A stretch of 64,000 nt of DNA, taken from positions 56,098,725 through 56,162,724 of the forward strand of contig CM041293.1 of assembly GCA_023052935.1 (NCBI GenBank). Direction: 5' to 3'. Source of the DNA: Piezodorus guildinii (taxonomy: Eukaryota; Arthropoda; Insecta; Hemiptera; Pentatomidae). Under the pieces are notes generated by a model. The model searched no databases, was not told the DNA's origin, and saw only the letters and a program-made list of their open reading frames with translations. Below are positions 11,873 through 23,015 of the stretch, piece by piece; position 1 is the first letter of the stretch; every line of letters begins with the position of its first letter. Made by a program: the position numbers and the translations under genes.

Positions 11873-14230
11873 TGATTCTCATCAGTGAACTAGCTCAAAC
11901 CCAAAAAATAATTGATATTTTAAAGTGCTAAAAAAATTTTCAATTGCACCTAGTTTCATTAAATGTTAAAAATGCCCTTTAAAAATACTTCATGCATTTA
12001 CACACTAATAAAAATAAAATTTATAGTTTTTGCATGTTGTATTGCTTTATAATTTTAATAATATTTATTGTGTTCGAATATTGTTTTAATTTTGTAGTAG
12101 TTGTATTTATTTTTATTTGTAGAAACACTTCAGAGAGATGATGCCTCCTTAAAACCTGAATTACCAAAGAAAAATTCTCGGGTTCGTAAAAAATGGGGTG
12201 GTCTACCCCCAGGTCCTGAAGTAAAAGATCTAAGTTCTGAAACTGAAATCCTTATTAAGGCTGAGCTTGGTTGTGCTGGTCACAAGAGGTCTAAAGGAAA
12301 TAAGGTATAATATCAAAATATTATATTATTATTGTTTATAACATCTATAATTTGGTTTTATATAGACATTGCATAATTCAGAATACTTACTGTTGACTAT
12401 TTTTATTATTGGTTTATTAGGATTCATCAACATTTGATTACACAATTGAAAAACAGGGATATTTGTTTAAAGATGAGAAAAATTGTTTCACTTCACTTGC
12501 TCGGTTTTTTTGTTATAACAATTATGAAAATCAGATAATATTAATACAAAAACATCATAATTGCTACATCTTCTGACGACATGACTGTTAATACGAGAAA
12601 CACAGACCAAAATGACAATACCATACCACTTGGACAACATACAAAACTAGTGTAAGAAATAGAAGTTTTAAATTAACCATGACAAGTCATAACATGTTAC
12701 ATTTACCCTCAGACACAAACATCCCCTTCAGTTTACACAAATAATCACACAATACCATAATTAAATATGTTAATCTACCTAGGACTTTTTTCACTTTCAC
12801 TTACCTATATATGGAATATTGGGATCATAAAAATTTTCTAATTCCAGTTTTCGGCGGAAATACACGTTTTAGGCTTCCCCATAGTCCAAATAACCAAGTA
12901 CTTAAAAAATATCTGTATGTCATTGGTAAGTGTTGCACGAAATCATAAATTGGACGAAACTGAAATTTCATATTTAAGACAATTATATGCCCGCGATGAT
13001 GGAGCTTCTTTTTCACTGAGGTCGGGTGACCGAAAGTGCTATTTTATCCAATGCATTTTGCAATTTTTTAAGTTTTTCTCAAAAATGGATCTACCTTTTT
13101 TGAATAAAACTGCCATATCGATATAAAATTTAATGGCCTTTAATATCATGTAGGTTTCATTCTGATAGAAATAGTTTGACAGGACTTATTAATATTGGCA
13201 TATTCAAAATTTTCTTTCTCTAAAGTACTTTTAATTTTGTAGATTCAAAAAAAAAAATCACATCATCTTGTTAGCTTTGATAAAAAAAACAGGTAGTTAT
13301 AAAATTCTAAATCCAACTTAGGAAGAATGAGCAAAAAAATATTTTTATGATTTTTGTGTTATTATAACATACTTTAAGATACTTTCACTAACCTATGTAT
13401 TTGATCTCTTTAACTGTATTTATATTAATAAATCCTTAAATTGATTTTAACAACGGAGGTAAGTGAAAGTTGTGTGTTGGGAGCACCAGATTTTTTGACA
13501 AAAGGTTGAAATGGGACCCACACGTCAAGACCAAACGTAAAACACTATATATTTGATACTACATAGACTTTCTATATTATCCACCAGACAGAAACTTAAC
13601 ATGCACTCTTATTTATTTAAAAATATATGTACTTACACTTGCAAAATATACATACCTCCAAAAAGACACACATAATAAGAATATAAGTCTTTCAATTGCA
13701 ATGAATTCACAACCATACGATCTAAACGATACCCTTCATACAACATCATCATCTGTAGCGCTACAGCCCAGTTTGGACCTTGGCTTCCTTACTGATACCC
13801 TTCATACTGAATTACGTATTCCAAATACAACAAACCACATTATAATCATTAATAAATCCTTCTTTTTTTTTCAGTTATTTCAGTTACTAGATTTGGATGG
13901 TGAACCAGTATTGTGCGTGCTAACCGAGAGTGATGTTTGCCTTGTCTCTTTGGTCAATCACAGTCTCAATATTCAGAGGATACCATATATTAAAATAGAA
14001 ACTGTAGAGGTTAGTTTCTTTTTAAATTTAAATTATTAATAAGAAATATAATTACTGAGATGTTATAGTTTTGTGTAATCAGTAAGTAAAAATATTGGAA
14101 TAAATATATATTAAAATTTTCTTATAGCATTTTTTATTTCCTGTTGATTTTTTAATTTCAAAGACCAAAAACAAAAGTGATTCAGAAAATTGACAAATCA
14201 CGTGTGTGTGTATATGTATATGTATATGTG

Positions 14231-14316
<86 letters not shown>

Positions 14317-17300
14317 TTTAAGAAGAAATAGTTTGATACCATTTCATCTTTCTTTCTTCTCTTTTAATTTTTTTTCTAATGAAACCATTATCTTATCCAA
14401 CTGTTTCTAAGTTGGATTCAACATCTTATTAACATTGTGAGTGATACTATAATTTACTATTAAAATGACATGATCATTGACGTCCCTTTTCATTCACCAG
14501 GTTGGTCCTAGCGATGAAGAGATATGTATAGAAGGCAGGAAGCTAGTTTCATGTCTCAGAGGGGCTGAATTCTGTTCTCACCTAGATGTTGCCCTCAGGC
14601 GTGTTCAGAAGTGTGAGGTTGATTTTGTACGACTTCACATTTCTAATTCTATCCAGGAAAAGGTTCTTATAATTTGATTTTCTCATATTTATGTCCCAAT
14701 AGTGAAAACAGAATTTCATATTACATATATTGTATAGTTAATATTTGAGAATAAATACAGTTACTACCCAATTGGAATATGAAAATTTCAACAATTCTAC
14801 TTGTTATTTGATAATATGCATTAAATCCTTTGTTTGATTTAGTTAGTAATTATTCATATAACATATATATATTCATATATATACATTTGTTCTATGAAAC
14901 ATTGTAAAAAAATCTAATTAGAAAACTAATGTATAAAAACAGTAATTTAATAGGAAAATAATATTTCATACATTTTTTTTCATTTTGTACTACTGGTTAC
15001 TCATGGTAATGTTTTGCAGGTGAAGTCCCTCCTTTACTGTTTTGTAGCAGTGATGGGGAAAAATAAGGTTGAAGATGAAAGAGAGGAATTGCTTATGTGT
15101 CGCTTGGATAAACATTGGTTTCCTGCAACAGTTGTACTTAAGTGAGTTATTATCAAACTTAATTTAAATATTATCATTGAGTAAAAATTGTTTCTTTGAT
15201 TTAGTATATATTTATTCTTATTTACCTATTTTTCACAGGAATCGTAAGCTCTCTATGAAATGGGATCGAGGGTATAAGGAATGGCCATTAAAGGAATGCA
15301 TCTCATGTGAGAGGTTATCCCACCCAAGGCCACATTCGTTTCGGTTGAGGTTTGCTAAAAGTGAATCTGTTATTTTAGCTGCCTCTTCGGACCAGTCCTG
15401 TTTCATTTTGGATGCAAGGAATCTTATCAGCACTGTCTCAGGTGTTTATTTCAGTATTAATTGATTCTGTGAATAGTATTTAAGTTATATTGGGTATCGA
15501 TAGAATCAACAGATTAGCCGCTTGTCTTGTATAAAGAATTAAAGTCTTATACTAGAAAATATAACAAGGCTCATTGAAATTCAGCATTTCATCATCAAAT
15601 TATCATTTTAAATAATATTTTTACTAACTATAATGTTTGTTAATCGTCTCTAGCAATGATACATAAAAATGTTGAACTTTGATAACAATGCATTTGTTAA
15701 CAATTTGATAACAATGCATTTAAATATGTACTTTCTCATCTACATACTACTAGCTCCTTAAGTTGTGTGTATGTTATATTATATATATATATATATATAT
15801 ATATTGTATGATCAGTTGTCGACTGTTGATAATTTAAGTTTCTGTTGTCCTCAGGTTTCAGTCAATGAATAAACAATTTTATCTATGCGACGTTTCGAGA
15901 TTTTATTGTTCTCATAATCATGCCTTAACAATGGAAAAACAAAAAAACAGAACATTAATATTATTAATGTTATGTATATATGTGTGTGTGTGTATATACA
16001 TATACTTATATATATAATGTATATGTACTTTATTTCCTAAACCATGCTTACTTATTTTCAAGAACACTAATGAATCATACTGAAACACTTCATATTATGC
16101 TGAAATATTGACTTTTACTTTCTTTTTTTTATAATATAAATTATTCTGCAATTTTTTAATCAATTAATTTTTGTTTTACTGACTTAATCGGACTCATTCT
16201 GTACTGAAACTAACAGACGCATTCTTCTTCCTCATCTGTTTAAGGTATCATGTTCTATAATATCTTACACTTAAGACATACCTAATATACATACAGCACA
16301 GAATTACTATACTTCATTAATTAAAAAAAAAAGAAGACATGAACAAGTGCATGCTCCTGAAGTAATTTTTATGTGAGTTCTTTAGCATTATTTTAAAAAT
16401 TTACATGGTTTTATATTATATTTGTCTAATGCATATACCACATCAGATTTATTTTAATGAATTCAAATTTTCAGTCCCAGAATGTAGAAAAGGAGAGAGA
16501 CGGAGGACTGGAAATGGTTCGAATTGGTCTTGGCGAAAATGCAGCTTGGGTCCTAAGTGTTCCTCAAGCTAATATCAAGGCTTCGCTTCCATTAACTGCA
16601 ATAGCATGTGTTCTTACGGCAGCTAGCTACATCATTCTAGTGAGTTCTTGTGTCAACATGAATATTTACCTATTATTTAACTTAATTTTTTATATCTGTG
16701 AGATTATTAATTTTCTTGTTTTGATGTACTGTAATGACATTATTTTATAACCAGCTGTCTATACTGGCTCTGCAACCCGGTTAGTGAGTGGTAGCCTCTG
16801 CCAGGTGTCCCTCTCCTGTGCTGCCATCATTCAGTCTAGAACTATTAACTTCCTGTTATCTTTGTCCACACTGTCCCTCCATCTTAACTTTAGTCTTTCT
16901 ACTCGTCGCACTCCATGCATAATTTCAACCCACACCTTCTTTGGATCATGTCTCGTTCTTGCCACATGACTGCCTATCTGAGACGGCCTCTTGAAAAATT
17001 GACTATATTGACCTCATTAAAAAGCTGGTAGATCTCCTGATTTTTTGCTCCTTCAGACACCTTGGACTATAAATTCTTCTCTAGAATTTCTTGTTCAAAT
17101 ATCAGGAGGTTCTGCTCGACTGCCATGGTTATCATTCAGGTCTCTCATGCATAACTTAAAGTCTGATAAGAGTCTTGTAGAGGATTACTTTACTACGCTC
17201 AGTCACCAAGTTTCTTTTCATGTGTTGAATCGTTCCATAATAGCAAGGGTTGGCCAATAAAATCCTCTTATTTATCTCTGTATCCATCTGAGTGATCTGC

Positions 17301-18991
17301 GAACCCAGCTATGTGAATTATGAAAGCTGTTCAAACTTGAAGGGTCCAAAACTCAACCTAGTACAATGTCCTGGAGATTTCTAGGTTCCGTTTCATTTTT
17401 CCTCACTGACAGTCAGGTTGATTTTCCTCGCTGTAGCCTATATGTCCAGAAATGATTGGGCAGCTGTTTCCCGAGAACGCCCAATGTCTTAATTGTCAGC
17501 AAAAACAAGGAGATACTCGTTAAAGATCCCTATCTTAATAAAACCTGGGTAGGCAAAATTTAGGACTCCCACTCTAGCATCGTATGATTAGCCTTAGTAG
17601 CATAAAGTGACGTTGAATAAATAAACCAACAAACAAGCAAGTAGCTAAACAGTCCTCTTGAAGATTGTGCTAGATTGTATTGTAATTGGGACACAATAAT
17701 GGTTTTTCTAGGATCAAGAGAAAAAGGAGACATCACCCTGACCTACTCACATTCTTGTGAAGGATTTCTTCCATACGTTGCCCTTTATTTTAACAACACA
17801 CACAGTCTTGTCTATTGTTAACTTGGTCAGCCTGATAAGCTAGGAGGGGATATTGAACTGACTTGATGCTTCGTACAGCTTTTGTTGGTCGATCATTTCA
17901 TAGGCTGATTTAAAATCAATTAAGAGGTGGTAAGTTTTGAGCCCATATTCCTGTCCTCTTTCCAGAATAGTTCTCAGAAAAAAATCTATTAAATCTATAC
18001 AGGTATTGCCCAAGCTCTCGCTCAAGTAGCAATAGTCCTTGGAACAGCACGTTTGATAAAATTTTATATGTGCACAGGAGCAGAGCAATACTGCGATATT
18101 AAGCATTTCTAAGTTTCCCTTCTTGTGGATTGGTCATATGACAGTCTTCTTCCAGTCCAGAGCATTATTTCCTTTGTCCATGTGCTCACCAATAATTGTG
18201 AAGGAGCTTGAAGAGTTCATTACTTGTAGGTGGAGCATGGATACTTGAGTAGTTCTGCAGTAAGACCATCTATTCCTGGGGTCTTATTGTTTTTTAGGTT
18301 ATTGAAGGCCTCACTGACTTTGTCTTCATCGGGTGGTTCCAAGTCATCCGTTTCATTCTGACCAAAGGGCGATTGGTAGTTTTTAATACCAAAGAAATGT
18401 TAAATGAAATATCTTTTTAAATATTGTACCAAGTTTAAAATATTAACATTATAATATATTTATGTATAGCAAAATTATTTTTAGGAATTGGGCTGCCATG
18501 AAGCTGTGGAGGGAGGAGCAGATTGGGTCCTCTACTTTCTTTCATCTGAGATGAAGGAAATTTTCTTATCTTCATTACTAAGGGTAAAACCCCAGTTAAA
18601 AGAAGTAAGTTTAAATGCAAGCACTGTTGTTCATGTAGAATTATTATTGCTCTGTTAAAGTTATGGCTGAAGACTGAATATTATTCTTAATAATAGTTTT
18701 ATATTTTGAATCATAGTTAATTTTATGAATGTAAATGGCATTGTAGATATGATTTTTTGTGGTATCGTAGTGAAATGTATATAATGTTAGGAAGCATCCA
18801 ACCTCTATTTTTCTTTTTAAATTCAATATTTTATATTATATTCTCTTATAAAAAAATCATTTCTTCATTATTTTTTCCAGATGGTATTTCCCCATAATGC
18901 TCTGATAGGAGATACAACTGAATGTGAAATTATTCAGGCAGAGCTTGCCCGGAAACATGCAAGATTACAAGAATATATTGACTCAATTTGA
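4839..18991 (+). CDS. PLEKHM2: RUN and PH domain protein, PLEKHM2/SKIP-like
   Basis: Known PLEKHM2 couples the lysosomal GTPase ARL8 to kinesin-1. Exons: 4839-4934, 5236-5425, 6832-7016, 7633-7743, 7829-8016, 11005-11114, 12123-12304, 13875-14009, 14501-14662, 15020-15141, 15239-15441, 16475-16639, 18485-18604, 18881-18991; about 692 codons against about 1019 residues in human. The RUN domain (about residues 45-160) shows YGL, GYW and EGSLESY, as in PLEKHM2. A low-complexity linker follows (DSGIGDTGRS, then two W..GG.PP stretches). A PH-like domain lies around 470-560, and the C-terminal ADWVLYFLSSEM segment resembles the PLEKHM2 tail. Phases agree at every junction except exon 11 to 12: the best donor (15442) is phase 1 while exon 12 needs phase 0, so the weak donor at 15444 or a missed exon is involved. 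The start rests on the first in-frame ATG; a further 5' exon is possible. Family membership is an inference from remembered motifs. Confidence 0.75.
6120..6500. other. Possible decayed retroelement tail in intron 2
   Basis: A purine-rich stretch reading roughly like a degraded reverse transcriptase C-terminus (KRAPKSSSIERLRKSLLR, then GRRRMWWTGRD). There is no intact frame. It lies inside intron 2 of the PLEKHM2-like gene. The call is weak. Confidence 0.2.
8757..9159 (+). mobile_element. tRNA-type SINE, family 1, copy a
   Basis: The copy matches the family-1 SINE described at 26755-27028, with extra sequence inserted in its middle. The flanks GCTCATATG at 8748-8756 and 9160-9168 form a 9-bp target-site duplication. 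The 3' end is ATTAAATAAATAAAC. It lies in intron 5 of the PLEKHM2-like gene. Confidence 0.7.
9405..10085 (+). mobile_element. Remnant with hammerhead-like 3' end
   Basis: A non-coding stretch in intron 5 of the PLEKHM2-like gene. It opens with CTTCTTTATTTGAATC and ends with a hammerhead-like motif followed by ATTCAAATAAAATAGTTGTG; the two ends share an inverted TATTTGAAT. Tandem, slightly diverged blocks with TATAAAATACAATTATAAAG occur at about 9650-9740. I infer a Penelope-like or retrozyme-like remnant; boundaries are approximate. Confidence 0.35.
10005..10042 (+). ncRNA. Hammerhead-ribozyme-like motif with intact stem I
   Basis: TGCAC (10005-10009) pairs perfectly with GTGCA (10038-10042) as stem I. 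Between them lie CAGAAGA (consensus CTGANGA with one change), a short stem II made from TGG and CCC, GAAAC (10030-10034) and the cleavage triplet GTA. The order and spacing fit a type I hammerhead with a minimal stem III. The changed U4 position may abolish activity. Confidence 0.5.
10655..10850. repeat. (TA)n and (CA)n microsatellite cluster
   Basis: Long alternating TA tracts with CACACA islands and a T run, just upstream of exon 6 of the PLEKHM2-like gene. Apparent reading frames here are artefacts of the repeat. Confidence 0.9.
12785..13497 (+). mobile_element. Subterminal-inverted-repeat family (H), copy 1
   Basis: It begins CACTTTCACTTACC and ends GGAGGTAAGTGAAAGTTGTG, then CACCAGATTTTTTG. 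The inside shares blocks with the other H copies (CCAGTTTTCGGCGGAAATAC, then TAGTTTGACAGG). No coding capacity is evident. It lies in intron 7 of the PLEKHM2-like gene. See the finding on this family for its possible nature. Confidence 0.65.
14196..14320. repeat. (TA)n microsatellite with T run
   Basis: TATG- and TA-rich tract followed by about 20 T, in intron 8 of the PLEKHM2-like gene. It explains the spurious IYIYIY reading frames on both strands. Confidence 0.9.
15887..15922 (-). ncRNA. Hammerhead-ribozyme-like motif
   Basis: On the minus strand: GGCATGATTATGAGA, a 9-nt loop, then TCTCGAAACGTCGC. Stem II is GAGA/TCTC (15910-15913 with 15897-15900), GAAAC and GTC are intact (15896-15889), and GC/GC can start stem I. 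The CTGATGA core is altered to ATGATTA. It lies in intron 11 of the PLEKHM2-like gene, antisense to it. Confidence 0.4.
16765..18370 (-). pseudogene. Decayed non-LTR reverse transcriptase
   Basis: Read on the minus strand this holds reverse transcriptase blocks in order: KVSEAFNNLKNNKTPGIDGL at about 18330-18270, IDFKSAYEMID at about 17920, INLTVSEEK at about 17420, KVILYKTLIRL at about 17170, and a degraded terminal domain. Stops and frameshifts are frequent. A family-1 SINE 3' half (about 17510-17625) is inserted into it. The whole lies in intron 12 of the PLEKHM2-like gene, where plus-strand open frames are shadows. Confidence 0.65.
17510..17625 (+). mobile_element. tRNA-type SINE, family 1, 3' half
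   Basis: It matches the last 115 bases of the family (TACTCGTTAAAGATCCCTAT through GACGTTGAATAAATAAAC). The tRNA-like head is absent, so this is a 5'-truncated insertion, here inside a decayed reverse transcriptase. Confidence 0.7.
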
Positions 18992-19561
18992 AAAAAGAAA
19001 AGAAATCAGCAATGAATTTTGAACGTGTCTTATGAATTATGTATAATTTTGGAATTCCCACCGGAGCAGTTTCACCACGCACAGTGATTATGTGTTATTA
19101 GGAAAGGAAGGTGAAGAGGATATGCTTCTCCATTAATGAAATTGTTTCATTCCTATTTAAAGTTAATTACAGTTGTGAAATATTTTTATTATTATACAGA
19201 CAGATTAAGTGATCAACACAATATAGTAGATTTATTTAGGTGATAAAGTTTTAAGCTTAAAATTTTATTAGCTCAAGAACTGCGTTACTGGTTTCTCTCT
19301 GCTATGTAATATATATTTTATAAGGCATTAATTTATTTTTAATAGACCTAATGTAAAGTAGTCTTTCAATGTAATTTATTACCCTGTTTCATATATATTT
19401 ATATATTAACATTGTTAGTTATTTTATTACATACTTTTTTATTTTAGCTTGTTAAATATGTAACTTTTTGCTTTATAGCTTGTTTAATAATGGCTTGATG
19501 TATTTTATTGTTTTGTTTTAATTTTTTTGGCCATTGCTGTGATTTTTGTTACCTGTTAATG

Positions 19562-19567
19562 AATAAA
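19562..19567 (+). terminator. Polyadenylation signal of the RUN/PH gene
   Basis: A canonical AATAAA lies 571 bases after the stop codon of the PLEKHM2-like gene. The bases between form an AT-rich 3' UTR with no other reading frame that looks coding. Confidence 0.55.
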
Positions 19568-19599
19568 TATAATTATTTGGTAAAACATATTTTATTTTT

Positions 19600-20440
19600 T
19601 ATTCTGAAGAATAATTAAAACTATCAACATTGTTATTTAAATATATTATTTGAAGGTTCCATAAATATAAGCAAATGATTAAAATCCAGAAATTGGTGGA
19701 TGAGAAAGCCATCATCTAAATCTCATTCCTACATGTTTATAATACAAATATGTTTATACAGCTACTTTATTAAGAAGGCTCTTGAATGAATATTATATAA
19801 TTTTGAAGCCACTGGTATTAAACAAAACAGATATTCATATGCTTGTCAGTTAGTTGGTAAAAAAAAAAAAAAAACTGTTGATATATTTGTTGAAGGAAGT
19901 ATGAAAAGTAATTTCACAAACTATAGAAAGTTGTGTTCACTTCAATCAAGTGTCCATGCCTATGTTAATTTATGTCAGTTTTTAATTTTTCCTTTTTTTT
20001 AATATAAATCATTTATTTAAGACTTTTTGTTTTCTTCTGGTGTATATAATGAAAGATTTGTTTTGTCAATATGAAAATATTAAGAGTAAAAATCAAATAA
20101 TCATACAGCAAGGCTGATTAAAAACCCCTTAATGCAGGGTTGAGAAAATAAAATAATTAAAATATGTAGCAGTTTTACTTTTTGATTATTATTTTCAATA
20201 ATGAACCTTTGTAATCGACCAAAAAAAATTACCCCCCTCCCCACTCAAAATTTGAAACCTTGCATTTCAAGATATATAGAAAACGAATAATGAATAAAAA
20301 AAAAGTTTGTCCAAAGCATTTCTCTGAAACTACTGGACAATTTTTTTTTAAATCCATCACAAAAATACTAGGGCATGCAATATGATCCTAACACCTAGAT
20401 GTTGATAACAGCGGGTTAATTTTAAAATGGTGTCTGATTA
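19600..20440. other. Intergenic, nothing recognised
   Basis: AT-rich sequence after the PLEKHM2-like 3' UTR with short A runs. I see no gene or known repeat family in it. Confidence 0.4.
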
Positions 20441-20459
20441 CAAGAGATTTGATTCAATA

Positions 20460-20765
20460 ACTCTGGGTGACCATCTTCCTTCCGGCAGTGCACTCTACCG
20501 CCACAAACCAGATATATTTAAATCTTTTCTCTGGTCTCTTCTGCTTGGCAAGTTAATACAGATGCCTATTTATTGGAGACATCTCCTCTCTGAGATAACT
20601 TCAATGACTATCATTCTCCTGCCATCCAATATATCACGTCGAGAAGTCTTTCTGGACTTTTCTATTCCTCACCAGTTTACTAATCGGGCGAGGATAGATG
20701 GCGGTCGCTGGTCATCTTTTTTTGGCCGGCGCCACTCCGCCATTTTCTAGGTCTCTCGCAGAGAT
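20460..20765 (-). pseudogene. LINE ORF1 C-terminal fragment
   Basis: The minus-strand translation matches the C-terminal part of the ORF1 found at 21805-22698 (PRKDDTRSPPVIARFVRQ region, then the SALP segment), but with stops. It is a second, decayed, oppositely oriented copy of that family. Confidence 0.5.
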
Positions 20766-21049
20766 CTCCGCAGGCAGGCCGCGGCTGTCCATAATAGATG
20801 TAATTCCACCAAAACTTGGTTATCATTGAAGATAGAGAAAAATCGAAAAGATTCGCAGCTACAAACAGTTATACCATAATATAGTTATCTGGAAATAATA
20901 AACCATTGTGTAATAATTTGCAGCACTTTTAAAATAAAATAAATTAAATATATTTCTTTATTGCGAATTATTGGCTATTTAAAAAATAATTCATCCAATC
21001 AACAAGAGTAACATTCACAATAACAAATAGTGGAACATCAGAAATAATA

Positions 21050-21727
21050 ATAATAAGTGATCTACCAAACCTGAAGGTTTGATACTGATAGCACTAAATA
21101 CTGGCTACACATTAAGCTTCTGCCTGCCTTTTGGATGCCTACCTATTGGTTTATTTGTCAGCTTAACAAATGCCAATATTTAAGGAATTCCTTCTTCACT
21201 GAGCCCATCAATTTTACACATCACTTGATTCCTCATGATGCTTTCAACTCAAATATATTCATAAGGTATATGCTATATACTAAATTATACTCATAGGGTA
21301 CAATTTCCATAATTCCGCGTTGTGCAACCTTCTGAATTCCTTAGTGACCTCATCTCTCTTTAGACCAAATATTTTACGCAGTACTTTATTTTCGAAAACC
21401 TTAAGACGTTGTTCATCCCTGAAAGTAAGCGGTCACGTTTCACATCCGTAAAGAACAATCAGAAGAATAATAGTTTTATAAATTCTGCCTTTAAGTTTTT
21501 GAAAGAAGCAGCGAGCTAAGTAATTTCGCAATTGGATAATAACACACATTTCCTGTATTTAATCGCGACTTTATTTCCTTCTGGATTTCGATTTTTCTGG
21601 TTATCATTGAACCTAACGGCTCGTACATTGGACGAGTCAGTGTAGACAGACCAAATTCTGTAATTTGGTGGTATCGCATCGAACCTTCGGGTTCGGTAAG
21701 CCTATTATTATTATTATCGATTGAACC

Positions 21728-21730
<3 letters not shown>
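21050..21730 (-). mobile_element. RTE LINE 3' fragment carrying a nested RTE end
   Basis: The minus-strand 3' end of the RTE family (tail AATAATAATAATAAG at about 21045) runs to about 21616. It is interrupted there by a plus-strand copy of the RTE 3' terminus (21617-21719), with ATTGAACCTAA duplicated on both sides (21606-21616 and 21720-21730). Coding is decayed in the outer copy. Confidence 0.75.
21617..21719 (+). mobile_element. Nested 103-bp RTE 3' end
   Basis: It contains the terminal motif GCATCGAACCTTCGGGTTCG and an (ATT)n tail, in sense orientation, bounded by an 11-bp perfect target-site duplication. It is a severely 5'-truncated insertion into an older copy of its own family. Confidence 0.75.
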
Positions 21731-21799
<69 letters not shown>

Positions 21800-21800
21800 T
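21731..21800. repeat. (TA)n microsatellite
   Basis: About 60 bases of alternating TA lie exactly between the RTE nest on the left and a LINE ORF1 on the right, so the tract marks a junction between two elements. Confidence 0.9.
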
Positions 21801-21804
21801 TTGT

Positions 21805-22698
21805 ATTTATTTCTATTTGGTATAAAAACTGCAAAAATGGTTGTTCAATCTGTGACAACACCATTACTAGAGACGATAAAGGAGACATCAGCTGTGGTAA
21901 ATGCCGTGTAATCTTCCACGTAAAATGTTGCAATTTAAATGATAAGGAGATTGAGACTCTAAAAGCCCCACAAAAACCTTGGATGTGTAAAAACTGTGAG
22001 CAGGGAAAAAAGATGGGCCAAGGCGGGGAAAAATCTACGAGTCCTCTAAAGATCGCCGAACCGTCTGTAGCGGACATACTTACAGCGGTTAATAGGTTCA
22101 GAGCGGAAGTTAATGAAGAGATAAAAAGCCTCAAATCTTCGCTCGAAAAATATGGCGAACTAAGCTTTGAGCTCAATGACCGTCTTAAAATATAGAAAAG
22201 CACCTAGAAGGTCAGACCAAACATCTTGAGGAGGTCACAAACGAAAATAAAATACTAAAATCAAGAGTATGTGAACTAGAGGTCCGCCTCAATAAGGCTG
22301 AACAAGGTCTACTCTGTAGATCTGTCGAAATAAGAGGTATCCCAGTACGCCCGGGGTAACGCCCGCGGCCCTTGTGAACAGCGTAGCAGCGGGCCTGGGA
22401 ATCAAAGTCACGGCAGGGGACCGGGAACTTAGTGGAGAGGTGCCGGCCAAGAAAGGATGACACGCGATCACCGCCCGTCATTGCTCGATTTGTGAGGCAA
22501 TCGATGCGCGACGAGCTGGTAAGATGTAGAAAAGTCAAGAGAGACTTCTCAACGAGGGATATCGGGTGGCAAGAAAACGATCCCCACCTGATCTATCTCA
22601 GCAAAGAGATGTCTCCGATGAATAGGCGTTTATATTGGCTCGCTAGGCAGAAGAGGTCGGAGAAAAAAAACAAAATATGTCTGGTTTACTGGCGGTAG
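21805..22698 (+). pseudogene. LINE ORF1: PHD-like finger plus FP-type domain, broken
   Basis: A Cys/His pattern CSICD...CGKC...FHVKCC...WMCKNC (about 21842-21998) is a PHD-like zinc finger. A charged coiled-coil region follows (VNEEIKSLKSSLEKYGEL), then a stop at about 22193 and frameshifts near 22360. The last part (VIARFVRQSMRDELV, DPHLIYLSKEMSPMNRRLYW) resembles the baculovirus-FP-like RNA-binding domain found in ORF1 of many arthropod LINEs. At least two lesions separate these parts. It probably supplied the nucleic-acid chaperone for the endonuclease ORF that follows. Confidence 0.6.
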
Positions 22699-23015
22699 AG
22701 TGCGCTGCCGAAAGGAGGATCTGGACGTCTTCGGCTGACTTCTAGGCAGCCGTCTACCCACTGGCTCTGAACTGGAAATGATCTCGCCATCTGTTTACTT
22801 TTTTTCTGTACAAAGGAATATTTATTTAATAATTTTTTTTTTCCAAGTTTATTTAGTTTTTATATTTTATGGATATGGATTTTTTTCTAAGGTTTTTCTC
22901 CTAATATTAGTTGTATTGTTTTTATTTCAATTTTTTGTTTATAATTTGGCTTATCACTTAGTGACTCTAGCGTCTTCCCTTCACAATCTATTTCCTTCCC
23001 CATTTCCTTTCCTAC

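Noticed and set aside
12917..13126. Small open frames inside H-family repeats
   Set aside because: Similar frames recur in other H copies (27830-28190, 38627-38917, 57504-57719) but with stops and no shared start, so they reflect repeat sequence and not genes.
13701..13870. In-frame ATG extension upstream of PLEKHM2 exon 8
   Set aside because: A good acceptor (TTTTTTTTCAG) precedes 13875. The upstream part looks like repeat sequence (GCGCTACAGCCC is reminiscent of a SINE 3' end) and is not protein-like.
16784..16969. Plus-strand open frame inside the PLEKHM2-like gene
   Set aside because: The minus strand reads as a decayed reverse transcriptase C-terminus here, so this frame is a shadow and not an exon.
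18435..18620. Minus-strand open frame over PLEKHM2 exon 13
   Set aside because: Antisense shadow of a well-supported exon with matching splice phases.
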